Assembly: GCA_029204225.1 (NCBI GenBank)
Contig: CM055099.1
Span: 59,210,869-59,274,868 of the forward strand
Direction of reading: 5' to 3'
Length of the DNA stretch: 64,000 nucleotides
Source of the DNA: Diphasiastrum complanatum
Taxonomy: Eukaryota; Streptophyta; Lycopodiopsida; Lycopodiales; Lycopodiaceae
Both the position numbers and the translations under genes were made by a program. Below are positions 12,613-23,200 of this stretch, piece by piece; the stretch's first letter is position 1, and every line of letters begins with the position of its first letter. Below the pieces are notes generated by a model, which had not been told where the DNA came from, did no database searches, and was given only the letters and a program-made list of their open reading frames with translations.

Positions 12613-14413
12613 ATCTGGATCCGTGAATGCCTTGATCTTCAGACTTAGCAATGCAGAAAATCTGTTGTGTGCATTAACACTGAGTGCTTTCATAAAAATT
12701 TCTGCAACCATGTCCTACGTTCTGCAGTACGTTAAGCTCACCTCTCTGTCGAGAACCTTGCCCCTAATGTAGTGATATCTTATCTCAATGTGCTTACTCC
12801 TAGAATGAAATCTAGGGTTGGCCGATAAGGCAATAGCACTTTGATTATCACAAAACAAAATTGTAGGGCTGTACTGATACAGATTGATGTCTGACAGCAA
12901 ATTTCTCAACCAAAACACTTCCTTAATAGATTGAGAAGCAACAATATATTCTGCTTCAGTAGAAGAAAGTGTGACAGAGGTTTGCTTACGACTGTTCCAC
13001 GAAATAGGACCGCCATTGAAGAAGAATGTAAATCCAGATGTGGACTTACGATGGTCTGCATCTCCTCCCCAGCTTGCATCAGAATATTCACTGAGCTGAT
13101 GAAGATTGTCGTTGCTGACATCTCCATAACAGATGCACTGGTCCATGGTAGCTCGAATATATCTCATGACTCGAATAAGAGCCTTCCAATGGGTAATTCC
13201 AAGATTAGCCATATATTGGCTGAGTGAGCTGACAACAAAAGAGATATCCGGCCTTGTACAGACCATTGCATACATGAGAGATCCGAGTATCGATCGATAC
13301 GAGTATTCTCTTATCTGCTCCTCTTCCTGCTTTGTCTGGGGACATTGGTCCTTTGACAAATGCAGGCCTGGATCCATTGGTGAGTGAGCTAATTTACAAT
13401 TCATCAAATTGTATCTGTTAAGAACATTATGAAGATACCTTTCCTGAGTGATGTAAATCAGTCGATTTGCTCTGTCTCTGTGGATTTTAATTCCAAGACA
13501 GAAGTGAGCTTCGTCCAGATCAGTCATGTCGAATTCTGAGAAAAACATCTATTTTGAATCCTTGACCATATTGGCATTGTTGCTGAAGAGCAATGTATCA
13601 TCAACATGCAAGGTGATGATAATGAAAGATTGTTTTACTGACTTTGAATAAACGTTGCAATCAGCAGTGCTTGGTTTAAATCCTTGTTCAATGAGGAATG
13701 TGTTGATCCTCTGAAACCAAGCTCTGACAAACTGTTTTAAGCCGTACAATGCTTTATGGAGTTTACAGACATGATTCTTCATGCCTTCTAGAACGTATCC
13801 TTCGGGCTGGATCATGTAGATATCTTCTTGTATAACTCCATTCAGATAGGCTGTTTGTACATCGAGTTGATGTACTTCGAGGTCGGCAGCTGCAGCATAA
13901 GACAGGAGCATTCGGATCGACAAATGTTTGATCACTGGACTAAAAGTCTCACTGTAGTCGACATTTGGGATCTGGGTGAATCCTCGTGCTACCAGTCTAG
14001 CCTTCCTTCTAGAGATCAGAGTCTAGTTGGCTAAATGCCTCTTCGACTGTCGTCGGTTCCTGCATTAAAGGACAGGGAGACTCAGGAGTATACCTTGTGG
14101 GCTGTGTGCGCACTCGTCTTGATCTTCTGGGAGGATTCGACTGATGAACCGCTCCTGGGATATGTTGCTGGGTAGCAGCAACATCTTCGTCTGATTCGCT
14201 GTCTTGAAGTGGGTCGACGATAGACATTCCTGAGCCAGAAGCTCGGATTGTCATGTCAATGGCAGGTGATGAAGGTTCTTCTTGAGCAATATCCTTGCCT
14301 TTTAGGTCGACGAACTGATCCTCAATAAAGACTGTATCCCGGCTATACAAGATTTGCTGGGTATCAGGATTGTACATTTTACAAGTACAGGTGAGGAAGA
14401 CCTCCAAATACAA
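12610..14413 (-). pseudogene. Cop1 pol: integrase tail, RT and RNase H (broken)
   Basis: 14413-14009 gives an integrase C-terminal and linker segment ending VEEAFSQLDSDL, then a stop. RT resumes with RKARLVARGFTQ and VDYSETFSPV (about 13990-13930), so about 60 residues of RT N-terminus are deleted. Then follow DVQTAYLNG, LYGLKQ and HVDDTLL. An in-frame TAG lies at 13551-13549 and another at 12717-12715. RNase H is well kept: SDASWGGDADHRKSTSG, SSTEAEY, CDNQSA and HSRSKHIEIRYHYIR. The protein would copy element RNA to DNA. As it stands it cannot be made whole. Confidence 0.88.
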
Positions 14414-14559
14414 GGTAGAGCCTCCAAATGTCCTCCAAGCAACCTACAAGCTTCAAGATGCTCTCCAACTCCAAGCTAGGATTGTGAATAATTGAAAAAG
14501 ATTATCTATGTTAGATATAGGGGTCTTATGTTTTTTACATCAAGCATCTAGGTGTAGGA
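14414..14559. other. Short unassigned stretch between Cop1 and Cop2
   Basis: Contains cctccaaa-type repeats near 14400-14470 (cctccaaatac, cctccaaatgtcctccaag, ctctccaactcc). No coding or LTR feature was recognised. Confidence 0.4.
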
Positions 14560-15218
14560 TGTTGATAGGAACAAATTTGGCATAGATGGCAAATTATGCA
14601 TTTCCACTTGTAATGCCACTATTGAGCCAAAATAGAGTAAGAGGCTAAACTCGTGCCAATTAGAGTGTAGACAAGTGTAATGCCTTTGTTTGATGAATTC
14701 TAAGAGGTCCAATAGGATTTAGAGGTGGAACCATGTGTGGTCCAATAGGAATTTGAGGTGTGCTTGAATGTAGTCCAATAGAATTAAGAGGTGCATGGAT
14801 CAATGGTCCAATAGGATTAAGACGTGACAAAGTGTGGTCCAATCATAGTTAAGCATAGTGGTAGCTCGTGGATCTACTAGTATCATTGTACTCCTCATTT
14901 TGAAGCTAATTGATTTGGTGATTATGTGGATTTTGAGTGTTATTGGATTTCTAGCTTTCTCTCTCTACCCGAGAGCTCGTGATGGTTTTTCTCTCTCTAC
15001 TCGAGGAGAGCAGCTTGTTTTTACTTAGAATAATTTTTGAGTATTTCCCACACGTGTGAGTGAGAGTTGGAAGTGATTGAATGCATGTAGTAGTGTGTTT
15101 TTGCCATAGGATCCAAGATTGATCTTGAATCTCAATCTAGTTTTGATCATGGTGCATCTACACACCTTAGGAGATCACAAGTACATGTTGTGGACAATCC
15201 ACACGTGTGAAATCAACA
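14560..15218 (+). repeat. 5' LTR of Cop2
   Basis: The 3' edge is firm: ...aatcaaca is followed directly by the primer site. The 5' edge at tgttga (14560) is inferred from the matching terminal inverted repeat TGTTGA/TCAACA, giving 659 bp. The LTR holds five 33-bp CCAAT-containing repeats and two cacacgtgtg palindromes (15049-15058, 15200-15209). Confidence 0.65.
14706..14870 (+). repeat. Five-unit 33-bp tandem repeat with CCAAT boxes in the Cop2 LTR
   Basis: The core tccaatagga recurs starting at 14708, 14741, 14774, 14807 and 14838 (spacing 33, 33, 33, 31). Each is followed by att(t)aagaggtg-like sequence. Tandem CCAAT motifs in U3 are plausible enhancer units. This is inferred from position, not shown. 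Confidence 0.8.
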
Positions 15219-15231
15219 TGGTATCAGAGCC
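15219..15231 (+). other. Primer-binding site of Cop2 (initiator tRNA-Met)
   Basis: tggtatcagagcc immediately follows the LTR. This is the standard copia minus-strand primer site complementary to the 3' end of plant initiator tRNA-Met. Confidence 0.9.
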
Positions 15232-15974
15232 TACCTAAGGTTACCATGCATTTTGATCCATTTAAGTGAAAACTATTCATCAATCTTGAGCTAGAAATTG
15301 TCAAGGCCCATTTTCCTAGCTATCTTGTTCAATTTTGGATCATAAGAGATCAAAAGGACATTGATTGGGTCTGACCTGGTACTGTACGGAATTAGGTGCT
15401 CATACATGTGTGAGGAACATCCAATTTCAATTTGGAAGTTCTCTCTCATGCTTGATCCATTTATCTTGCTTGATAGCTTGTTTCGAAGCTATTTTTGTCT
15501 AGTTTCTGATGCAATCAGTTTCATTCCATTTGGTTGAGCCAATCAAAAGTTATAAGCTTTTGAAGAGGGTTAGGTAGGGCACCTAGACCTGGGTGGACAC
15601 ATTTGGTTTGGTCAAGAGATTGCTTGGTTGATCCAAAATCACAGTTGTATGCTTACCAATCTCATCTATATGTGATCTAGGCACTGTTTTGAGATCTTAG
15701 CCATTTTGTTTCATGCAATATCATTGTATTTGAGTCAAATTTGGTTTCTTAGTGTACTTCACACGTGCTAAGAGTGTTTGATCCTAACTTTGCCTATACT
15801 CCATGATTTGATGTGAAATAGATCTTGTTTTAGAGAGATTTGTGTAGCTAGTGAGAATCAATTCACAAATAGTTGCAAGATCTTTCATAGGAGGAGATAG
15901 TACTCTATTATTGGATCCTATTGAGAGTGTGTAGCAACATTTATTGTTCATCATTTGAGTTTTCTTCACTTCAA

Positions 15975-17184
15975 ATGTCTTCGATGGGTTCATCCTTGTT
16001 GGAACCAAGTGAAAGATTGTCCTTTGAAAAATGAGGATGGAGTCCATCTTGATCCTTCAAGACGTGATGGACATAGTTCGTGGCCTTGAAGAAGAACCAC
16101 AAGTTCTTCAAGAGGTTCATAAATAGAAAAAGAGAGCTAGGATGGCTCTCCACTACATTAAGATGAATGTCTCTAATGAGATATTGAGGGAGATAGGTAC
16201 CTGTACAACAGCCAAAGAAGCTTGGGATTGTCTCAAGACTATCTATGAGGCTAAGAATACCTCTAGGCTTCTCACTCTTAGGAATAAAATCTTTCAAAGT
16301 AGCCAAAAGAGTGATGAGAGTGCATCTAGTTATGTTTTGATAGTAAAAGATATTCATAGAGAACTTGCTTGTATTGGTGATTCCATCAATCAAAATGAGC
16401 TAGTTCAAGTCATTCTCAATGGCTTGAGAATAAATTTGATAACCTTGTCCAATCCTATGCCATTAAGGAGGAGCTACCAAGTTTGGAGGCTCTCCAAAGT
16501 GTGCTAATTTTAGAAGAATCAAGACAAGAGTACAAGCTCTTGAGGATGGACAAGCTCTCTCTCACTCATAATGATGGCAAAGCTCTCTTTGCCAAGGATA
16601 AGCACAAAGGGAGGAGCAAGAACCAACATCAACAATCCTCAAGCAAGGACAAAGTCAAATCCAAAGACAAAGATGAGGAGGAAGATGATTCCTCTAATGC
16701 TTCATCATCCAAGCTCAAGAAGAAGAAGATCAAGTGCTTTTATTGTGGCAAGAAAGGCCATTATGCCACCAATTGCTTCAAGAAGAAGAATCAACTTATG
16801 CAAGCCAACATTACCAATGAGAAGGAAGACACTATTGCAAGTGATGGAGAGGGATCTCTTATGGTCTCTAGTTTCTCATCTACTCCTTTCAAGAAGGATG
16901 ACCTATGGTATATTGATAGTGGAGCTTCTTCACATATGTGTAGCTCCAAGGACTCTTTCTCTTCTATTGCACCTTATGATGGAGTCAAGAAATCAATATA
17001 CATAGCAAATGATTTTGAATGTCCTATTGAAGGCATAGGGAACATTCCCTTGAAGCTTGCATCCTCTAAAGTTCTTTCTCTCTCTAAAGTTCTTTATGTA
17101 CCTAAGCTTACTAAGAATCTTATTAGTGTTGGCCAATTGCTTGATAATGGCCTTGATGTAAAATTCAATGTTGATACTTGCACG
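15975..17184 (+). pseudogene. Cop2 gag and protease start (broken, truncated)
   Basis: A likely start ATG at 15975 gives MSSMGSSLLEPSERLSFEK. The frame then shifts into RMESILILQDVMDIV and meets a TAG near 16126. Gag resumes as ALHYIKMNVSNEILREIG (from 16145) through TSRLLTLRNK and LVQVILNGL, with another frame shift near 16430-16480. The zinc knuckle CFYCGKKGHYATNC (CX2CX4HX4C) is at 16735-16776. The protease active site YIDSGASSHM is near 16909-16938. Text ends at LDVKFNVDTCT, where the Gyp1 LTR remnant starts. It is related to Cop3 gag in layout but clearly diverged. Confidence 0.87.
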
Positions 17185-17361
17185 TAGTGTTAATGCTTAG
17201 TGTTCATGGATGTAGTGTTAGATCCTCCATTCATGTTGAAATATGAACTATACTATCGCTCTCATGGGAACGAACCTCCGCGTGAAAACTAACTCCGTCT
17301 CTTTGATGCTAGATTGACTAGATCTTGGATTCAGGTTAGGCAAGGGAAAAAATCCACTACA
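17185..17361 (+). repeat. 3' remnant of the Gyp1 5' LTR
   Basis: Matches the last part of the 3' LTR (28930-29105), including tagatcctccattcatgttgaaat and the end ccactaca. About 580 bp of the upstream LTR is missing, removed at the junction with Cop2. Confidence 0.88.
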
Positions 17362-17365
17362 ATTT

Positions 17366-17383
17366 TGGCACCGTTTCCGGGGA
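17366..17383 (+). other. Primer-binding site of Gyp1
   Basis: tggcaccgtttccgggga, four bases after the LTR end, resembles the tggcgccgttgccgggga primer site common in plant Athila/Tat-type elements, which is complementary to a tRNA other than Met. The exact tRNA cannot be decided here. Confidence 0.7.
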
Positions 17384-18534
17384 GCTACGCCAATTTTTCA
17401 GTTTGCAGCATGTTTGACTGATGGTTAGCTTGCATTAGGCATCTTGTTGTGGCATGAATAGTGTTAAAACTGCATTGTAGGGATAGTTTGGAATTGAATT
17501 TGCTAGATTTTGAGTGGATTTTCTTGTTTGAAATCTAATCTGATTATTAAACATGGAAAGCTATTCAGATCACTAATCTTAAGATCCATTTGGATCTGAG
17601 ATAACAGAAAAAATAACAAAAATTGGTCAAATTTGCCAAATTTGGTCAAAAAGAGGCAAAAAGCGTCATCAGAGCCCAAAATTTTTTACCCTCTTTCAAG
17701 AAACCTTCGCCGAGTTGCAAACACCTTTGGTTTTGTTTACAAAACCTTCAGTTTGAAGGACGAAGATTAATTCCCAGCAGATTTTCAGAAACATCAAAAA
17801 AACCACCAAAAAACACCAAAAATAGTCAAAATCTTAAAAAATACAGTGTGCTTAGATGTGATTCAGATCTATTGACTGCCAGGTTGGCGAAGAATAATAC
17901 CAAAAATAGAAAGGTTTTCAAAGGATCAGTTGTCATATTGTCATATTTTTGTCAAAAAAATCACTTTTTTGCAAAATTATCAGTATTACTCTTGATCCTT
18001 CGCCAGAACCTTTGTCGAGTTTCCAGAACATTCTATTTATATAAAAATACTATTTTTGAGTTCGGCAAAGTTTATCTTTATCAGATCACAAAAATCTTGA
18101 TTTTTACCCTCGTCAGATCACAAAAACTGTATTTTCTTGTGTCAGAAACCTTCGTCCGGTTGTCCATAGTTTTATTTGTGTCAGATCTTCCATTTGAGAG
18201 GTCGGCGAAGGTTATTTCCCAAAAATTAAAGTGTTCATGGAGTTTTTATTCCAAAATAGCACTGCTGAACCTTCGCCTAGAGAACCTTTGCCAGTCCTAT
18301 TTTTAGTTTCTGATTTTCCAGATCAAGTCTCTGTCAAAATTTGGATCAGATCTGATATATTCTGAATTGGACTCTGAGAGATTTATCATTTTGAGAAGCA
18401 TTGATTGATCGAGTTTTGGGTAGTTTCTCATCATATAGAATCAGATTCTTGAAAAGTGGAATAGAGCTAGCAGATCTAATCTGAGATAGTTTTTGAAAAA
18501 ATCTATATCCAATCACATTATCAATTTGATCTAA
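17384..18534 (+). other. Gyp1 leader with repeated aaccttcgcc motifs
   Basis: Holds at least six copies or near copies, in both orientations, of aaccttcgccgag (for example 17702-17714, 17998-18019, 18147-18159, 18201-18213, 18268-18294). A 227-codon open frame at 17623-18306 shows no domain and is probably chance in leader DNA. Confidence 0.65.
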
Positions 18535-19257
18535 ATGGCTACCCCTGGAGGTGCTCCTAGAGGTGCTCCACAGGAGGTCAATCCAATTATTGTTAGAAGA
18601 GCACCCCGATTGGATCTACTCAAATAACAATGGATTAACAGATCCAGTTCAATTTCTTCAGATCTATGTTGAATCCTGTGAGGTCTATGGTGAGATTTAT
18701 CCTCAAGATAAACTTAAGCTGGTTCCTATGGCCTTAACAGGCGCAGCACAAGATTGGTACTATAACCAACATGAAACTGAGCGTACAGATTGAGAGGTTG
18801 TTAAACGAGCCCTTATCACACGGTTCAAACCGCGGATATTTATGGAAGACCCTTTCCTACTTTTAAGTAAAATTAGAATGGAAAAGTGGGAAATGTTTCG
18901 AGATTACATCAAAAGGGTGAAACGTCTTAGATCTGAATGTGAGCCTGAGCTATTAATGAAAATGCCATGATTATGTGATTTTTGTCAGGTCTACCTAAAC
19001 GTATCAGACGTGAATTGAAACGCCATAATGACTACGCACATTTGCAAAATGCAATGGATGATGCAATTCGGGAGGAGGATGAAGATTCAGATGATGAGCC
19101 GAATGTCAGTATGTTGCCTTATACAGTAGGGCAGACTACTACGACATCCACCACTATTGCATCAATGAATGCCAATGCTACTGTAGAAATGATACTCAAT
19201 GAGTTCGAGAAACTTGGGAAGACCCAACAGAAACAGATGAAAAAGTTGCAGTTGTAA
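18535..19257 (+). pseudogene. Gyp1 gag capsid region (broken)
   Basis: ATG at 18535 opens MATPGGAPRGAPQ and the reading then moves to another frame: DPVQFLQIYVESCEVYGEI and LTGAAQDWYYNQ (Ty3-type gag retrotransposon domain with the AxxWY motif), followed by FKPRIFMEDPF, then GLPKRIRRELKR and an acidic stretch. Stops at 18792 and 19255 and at least one frame shift break it. The product would form the particle that packages element RNA. Confidence 0.78.
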
Positions 19258-19398
19258 TTTGATGAGAAGAACAAAGCATTGGAAAATTTCCACGGAGAAG
19301 CGAACAAGGAACCTGAGAAGTTTGCAAAGACTTTTCCTATCAGGGAAAATGTTTGGTGTTCTATTACATGAAATCACACAGTGAACGAGTGTCCTCAA

Positions 19399-20811
19399 TT
19401 GAAAAAACGAATGGAAATCAGTGTTTGCCATCTGTGTGATTCACCTAACCATGAAACTGCCTTTTGCAACTTCAACCCTCGGATGATTCAGCAACGGTAT
19501 GCCCAGATGGGATATCGATATCCATAGTATGGAGGCAATCCATCAGCAAGACTACGACAATCTACTCTTGGATACCCAGAGCATCTAGCCTTGCCTGCCC
19601 CACCAAAGCACTCCGCTCCTCCTGCCAATTTGATGGAACCAGAACCTTACGAAAGTGCTGAGCAATGGAGCTATGGTACTGATCAGGAAGGTGGATCTTC
19701 AAAACAGTATGCCATTTATGCTGCCGCTCAACAACAAGCCTCGAGAAATTGGGCAAGGGCACCACTTGGATGCTTTGCATGTGGAGAAAATCACAGAGTT
19801 GCAAAATGCCCAAATAAAAAAACATTTGTATCATTTTGTCGTGACTGTGGATATGGGCATTGCTATAAAGACTGTCCAGCAAAACCAAAGCCACCACCAG
19901 CTACAGCACCTGTAAATTTGATAACAATCAAGCGAGGATCGGTAGCTCATAATAAACCAAGTGCACCCTTGATGGTGGTCACCAGAGCACAAAAGCAAAA
20001 AGAACCAATAGTGGATTCAGTACTTGCTGATTCTATACCATTGAACGATACACCAACAACATTGGAAGTCTATCCAAATCTTAATGCAGAAAAACGAAGA
20101 TATCAAGATATGAGACAGTGGATTAAGCATCTGCAAGAAGAAGAGGAACTTGAAGCTGCTAAAGTAACAACTGAAGTTCGGTCTTCACCATTGCAGCCTC
20201 CAAGAAATTTACGTATGGATATGAATGATCAATTACATCATCACCAAGAACCCTTCAAGATGATGGAATCGGAAGCACCGCATACAGAATTACTCAAAAA
20301 TATTTTGTCTAGCAAGATCAATATTTCATTGGGAGAGCTCCTAAAGTTGGTGCCAAAAGCAAAAGAAGTCTTAGCGCAAAAGTTAGCTCAAGAAGAATCA
20401 GAAGACCATCAAGAGTTACTTTTTTGTGCTGGATTTGAAGAATCTAACGATGTACTACATGTTGGAGCAGCTTGGAAAAGTGAACAAAAGAATATCACTC
20501 TGCCAATACAACATAGACAATTTTCTAAAGAAGCAGCTGTGATAGACGGCGGTTCAGGAGTTAACCTGATTTCTACAAAGCTATGTACAAAATGGGGCCT
20601 TACAAAGATTAAGCCTGCTACTTTTGCTATTAAGCTAGCTGATCAAACGACGATTTGTCCACGAGGAATGGTGGAAGATATACTTGTCAGAATTGCAGGA
20701 GTACAGTTCGTCATTACTTTCGTCGTGATGGACTTACCAGAAGCACCAAATGTCTATCTAGTTCTCTTAGGACGTCCATGGTTACAAGTTGCGCAAGTAA
20801 TTCATAACTAG
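19399..20811 (+). pseudogene. Gyp1 gag nucleocapsid zinc knuckles and protease
   Basis: A first knuckle CHLCDSPNHETAFC is encoded near 19428-19469. A TAG follows near 19526. The long open frame then gives two more knuckles of spacing CX2CX3HX4C (CFACGENHRVAKC, CRDCGYGHCYKDC). After a hydrophilic linker the aspartic protease active site AAVIDGGSGVNLIS lies near residue 319 of the 406-residue frame (DNA near 20540), with the later hydrophobic-Gly motif LLGRPWL. The frame ends at TAG 20809-20811 just after LQVAQVIHN. DGGS in place of the commoner DSG/DTG is seen in several plant gypsy groups. Confidence 0.85.
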
Positions 20812-20814
20812 GGT

Positions 20815-22009
20815 ACCGGCAAAATCACTTTTGAAAATCCTGAATGTACAATTAAAATTGATCCTACGACTTGGACTATCAAGCCAGTGGTTCAAAAAGC
20901 GGATGACGATTCATCAACAACGGATCACACTTGTGATCGACCAAAGAAAAAATTGGAAGTTTACTACGATTCTCAAACGGATACTATCAATTGGAACAAA
21001 GCTCTTGCAACAATTGATTGTACAGCAGGATATATGTGTCAACAAGAAATTCAATCAGAGATGAGTGAGATTTCCTTGTTAGATCAAACTTTGGATACGC
21101 CAATCACGTTTCCATTAAATGTGTTGAATGTAGTCTGGATATCAATGGAACCTATACCAGATCCAATTGAGGATGATCTCATACCAATGAGCCATGCCTT
21201 AACTTATGATGGCAATGCAAAACTTACAGATGAACAAATTCTACATCATATGGATCCAACCAGATTTGGAGTGCATAATATTCCTGATGAACCAACAATC
21301 AAATCGCCCAAAGCATTTATATTGAAGGGAGACAGGATGATAGGTTCGATGATGAAGAAACAAGCAAAGCAACATTATATTACGGTCCTGAAATGGGAAA
21401 ATCCCCCTCAAAAGATTGATTTAAAAGAAGTGCCACCTCTATTGGATAAAGGCAAAGGAAAAGTCAAGAATGATTCTTCAAGTTAGATCTCTAGCAAGAC
21501 ATCATCATCTAGGAAGTCTTCACCTGAGAAGAAAGATTTATCATCTCGGAAGTCATCACCTCCACGATCAATTCCTGCTAAGAAGGCTAAACGAAGATCC
21601 AAGACAAGTCCTTTCGAAAAAGAACAAGCAAATGTAGTCCAGCATGATATGCTAGAGCATTTTAAACGTTATACACTGGATGATGTGGTTATCATGCTAC
21701 CTAAAGCACATCGTGAACCTGAAGAACACATGCCAGAATCTAAAGAGGTTTATGATGGCCCAGCTAGGACGCAGCCAATGAATCTTGTAGAACCAGGAGG
21801 ACCAGAAAAGATTGTACAAGTGGGATCACAACTTATCCTGAACAATATCAAGCACTCTGTTTGCTACTTATTAAGTATCAAGATTGTTTTGCATGGACTT
21901 ATCAAGATTTGAAGAGTATTCCGACATTAGTCATTGAACATACCATACCTTTAGTACCTGATGCAGTACCACAGGTTACAAAGTTCTATCGTTGTAATCC
22001 TAATGTGGC
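20815..22009 (+). pseudogene. Gyp1 protease-RT linker region
   Basis: Reading continues after the stop at 20811 (GTGKITFENPE, then the 199-residue frame 20887-21486) with no recognised domain, and then a Ser/Lys-rich tract (21487-21620). A further open piece is 21649-21912. The region lies between protease and RT in the same element, so it is most likely polyprotein spacer rather than a separate gene. Confidence 0.6.
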
Positions 22010-22620
22010 AGATCTGATAAAGAAAGAACTTTAGAGACTGCTTGACGCCAATTTCATCTATGAGATCGAGCATACCGAATGGATTTCACCGATTGTCATT
22101 TTCCTAAGAAAAATGGGAAATTGCGAATCTGTGTGAATCTCAAAGCATTGAATAAAGTGACACGGAAGGATCACTTTCCATTACCTTTAATTGAAAGCAT
22201 TTTGGATTGCCTTGCTGGAGCGGAAGCTTATAGTTTCCTGGATGGATTTAGTGGTTACAACCAGGTTAAGATTGCACCTGCCGATCGCCACAAAACTGCT
22301 TTTGCAACAGAATGGGGCACCTATGCTTACAAAGTAATGCCGTTTGGAATCTGTAATGCACCAAGTTCATTCCAAAGAGTAATGCAATTTGCCTTTAAAG
22401 ATTATCTGCAAAAATTTCTTGAAATTTACTTGGACGACTTGGGAGTTCATAGTACAGATACAAACCACCTGGATCGATTGGAGAAAGTCTTTGAAAGAAG
22501 CCACAAATATCAGATTTTCCTGAATCCAAAAAAAATGTCAGATATGGGTTTCTCACAGAGTGGTGCTTGGACATGTGATATCAAGATATGGTATTGCCAC
22601 CGATTATTCTAAGATCAAAG
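22010..22620 (+). pseudogene. Gyp1 reverse transcriptase
   Basis: Clear Ty3/gypsy RT: RLLDANFIYEIEHTEWISP after an in-frame TAG, then FPKKNGKLRICVNLKALNK, FPLPLIE, YSFLDGFSGYNQV, MPFGICNAPSSFQRVM and the catalytic box IYLDDLGVHS. The YLDD aspartates are present. The frame shifts near 22560, so RT and RNase H are no longer continuous. Confidence 0.9.
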
Positions 22621-23200
22621 TTATTGTGGAATTGCCACCACCAGCAACAATTCGAGGAGTTTATGTGTTTATGGGTCATGTGAACTACTATCGAATTTTT
22701 ATTATCTTCTTTGCGGATTTCGCACGACCTATATACAGATTAACTATTGTTCCTATTTGGATAGTAGAGACGTTAGAAGCCTTTGAAAAGTTAAAAAAAG
22801 CATTATCTTCTGCACCAATACTGCATTCTCCAGATTGGACATCAGAGTTTCATGTTCATACGGACGCCTCAAAATACGCCATTGGCTCAATTTTGATGCA
22901 GCCAGGTGACTATAAGAAGGATTATCCTATACGATTTGCAAGCAGACAGCTTACAGATCCAGAGAAGAATTATTCAACAACAGAACGTGAAGCACTAGCC
23001 ATGATTTTTTTTGTTCGGAAGTTTTGTCACTATCTCATGGAAACGCACTTTGCATTTTATACGGATCATAAACCGTTACTTTACTTGGTAAATAAGACGT
23101 GTAATACTGGACGTATTGCAAGATGGTTATTATTATTGATTGAATTTGACTTTTGAGTTGTGGTTAGAAAGAGGACGCAACATTATCTAGCCGATCACGA
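22560..23200 (+). pseudogene. Gyp1 RT thumb/connection and RNase H
   Basis: Begins with the GHVISRYGIATDYSKI block and FMGHVNYYR, then RNase H: HVHTDASKYAIGSIL, RQLTDPEKNYSTTEREALAM and YTDHKPLLYLV. The catalytic residues D (TDAS), E (TERE) and D (YTDH) are visible. It closes at a TGA near 23154. Confidence 0.88.

Larger units (their letters stand above)
11560..14413 (-). mobile_element. Cop1: degenerate Ty1/copia element, 3' half (minus strand)
   Basis: The order on the minus strand is integrase tail and linker (14413-14009), RT (about 13990-13549), RT end and RNase H (13548-12610), polypurine tract, then LTR. The end of the 3' LTR at 12602 (ccaaca on the plus strand) abuts the C-run that is the minus-strand PPT. 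The other LTR edge is not clear and 11560 is an approximate limit. Gag, protease and integrase core are missing. The 5' side ends near 14413, where unrelated DNA begins. Confidence 0.8.
14560..17184 (+). mobile_element. Cop2: truncated Ty1/copia element, 5' LTR to protease
   Basis: Contains a 5' LTR, a tRNA-Met primer site, a leader of about 0.75 kb, gag and the start of pol, then stops abruptly at about 17184 inside the protease/pre-integrase region where Gyp1 LTR sequence begins. All downstream pol and the 3' LTR are missing. Confidence 0.85.

Noticed and set aside
17623-18306. 227-codon open frame in the Gyp1 leader
   Set aside because: No domain, biased Lys/Phe/Leu composition from AT-rich DNA, and it spans the repeated aaccttcgcc motifs. 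Leader sequence is a better explanation.
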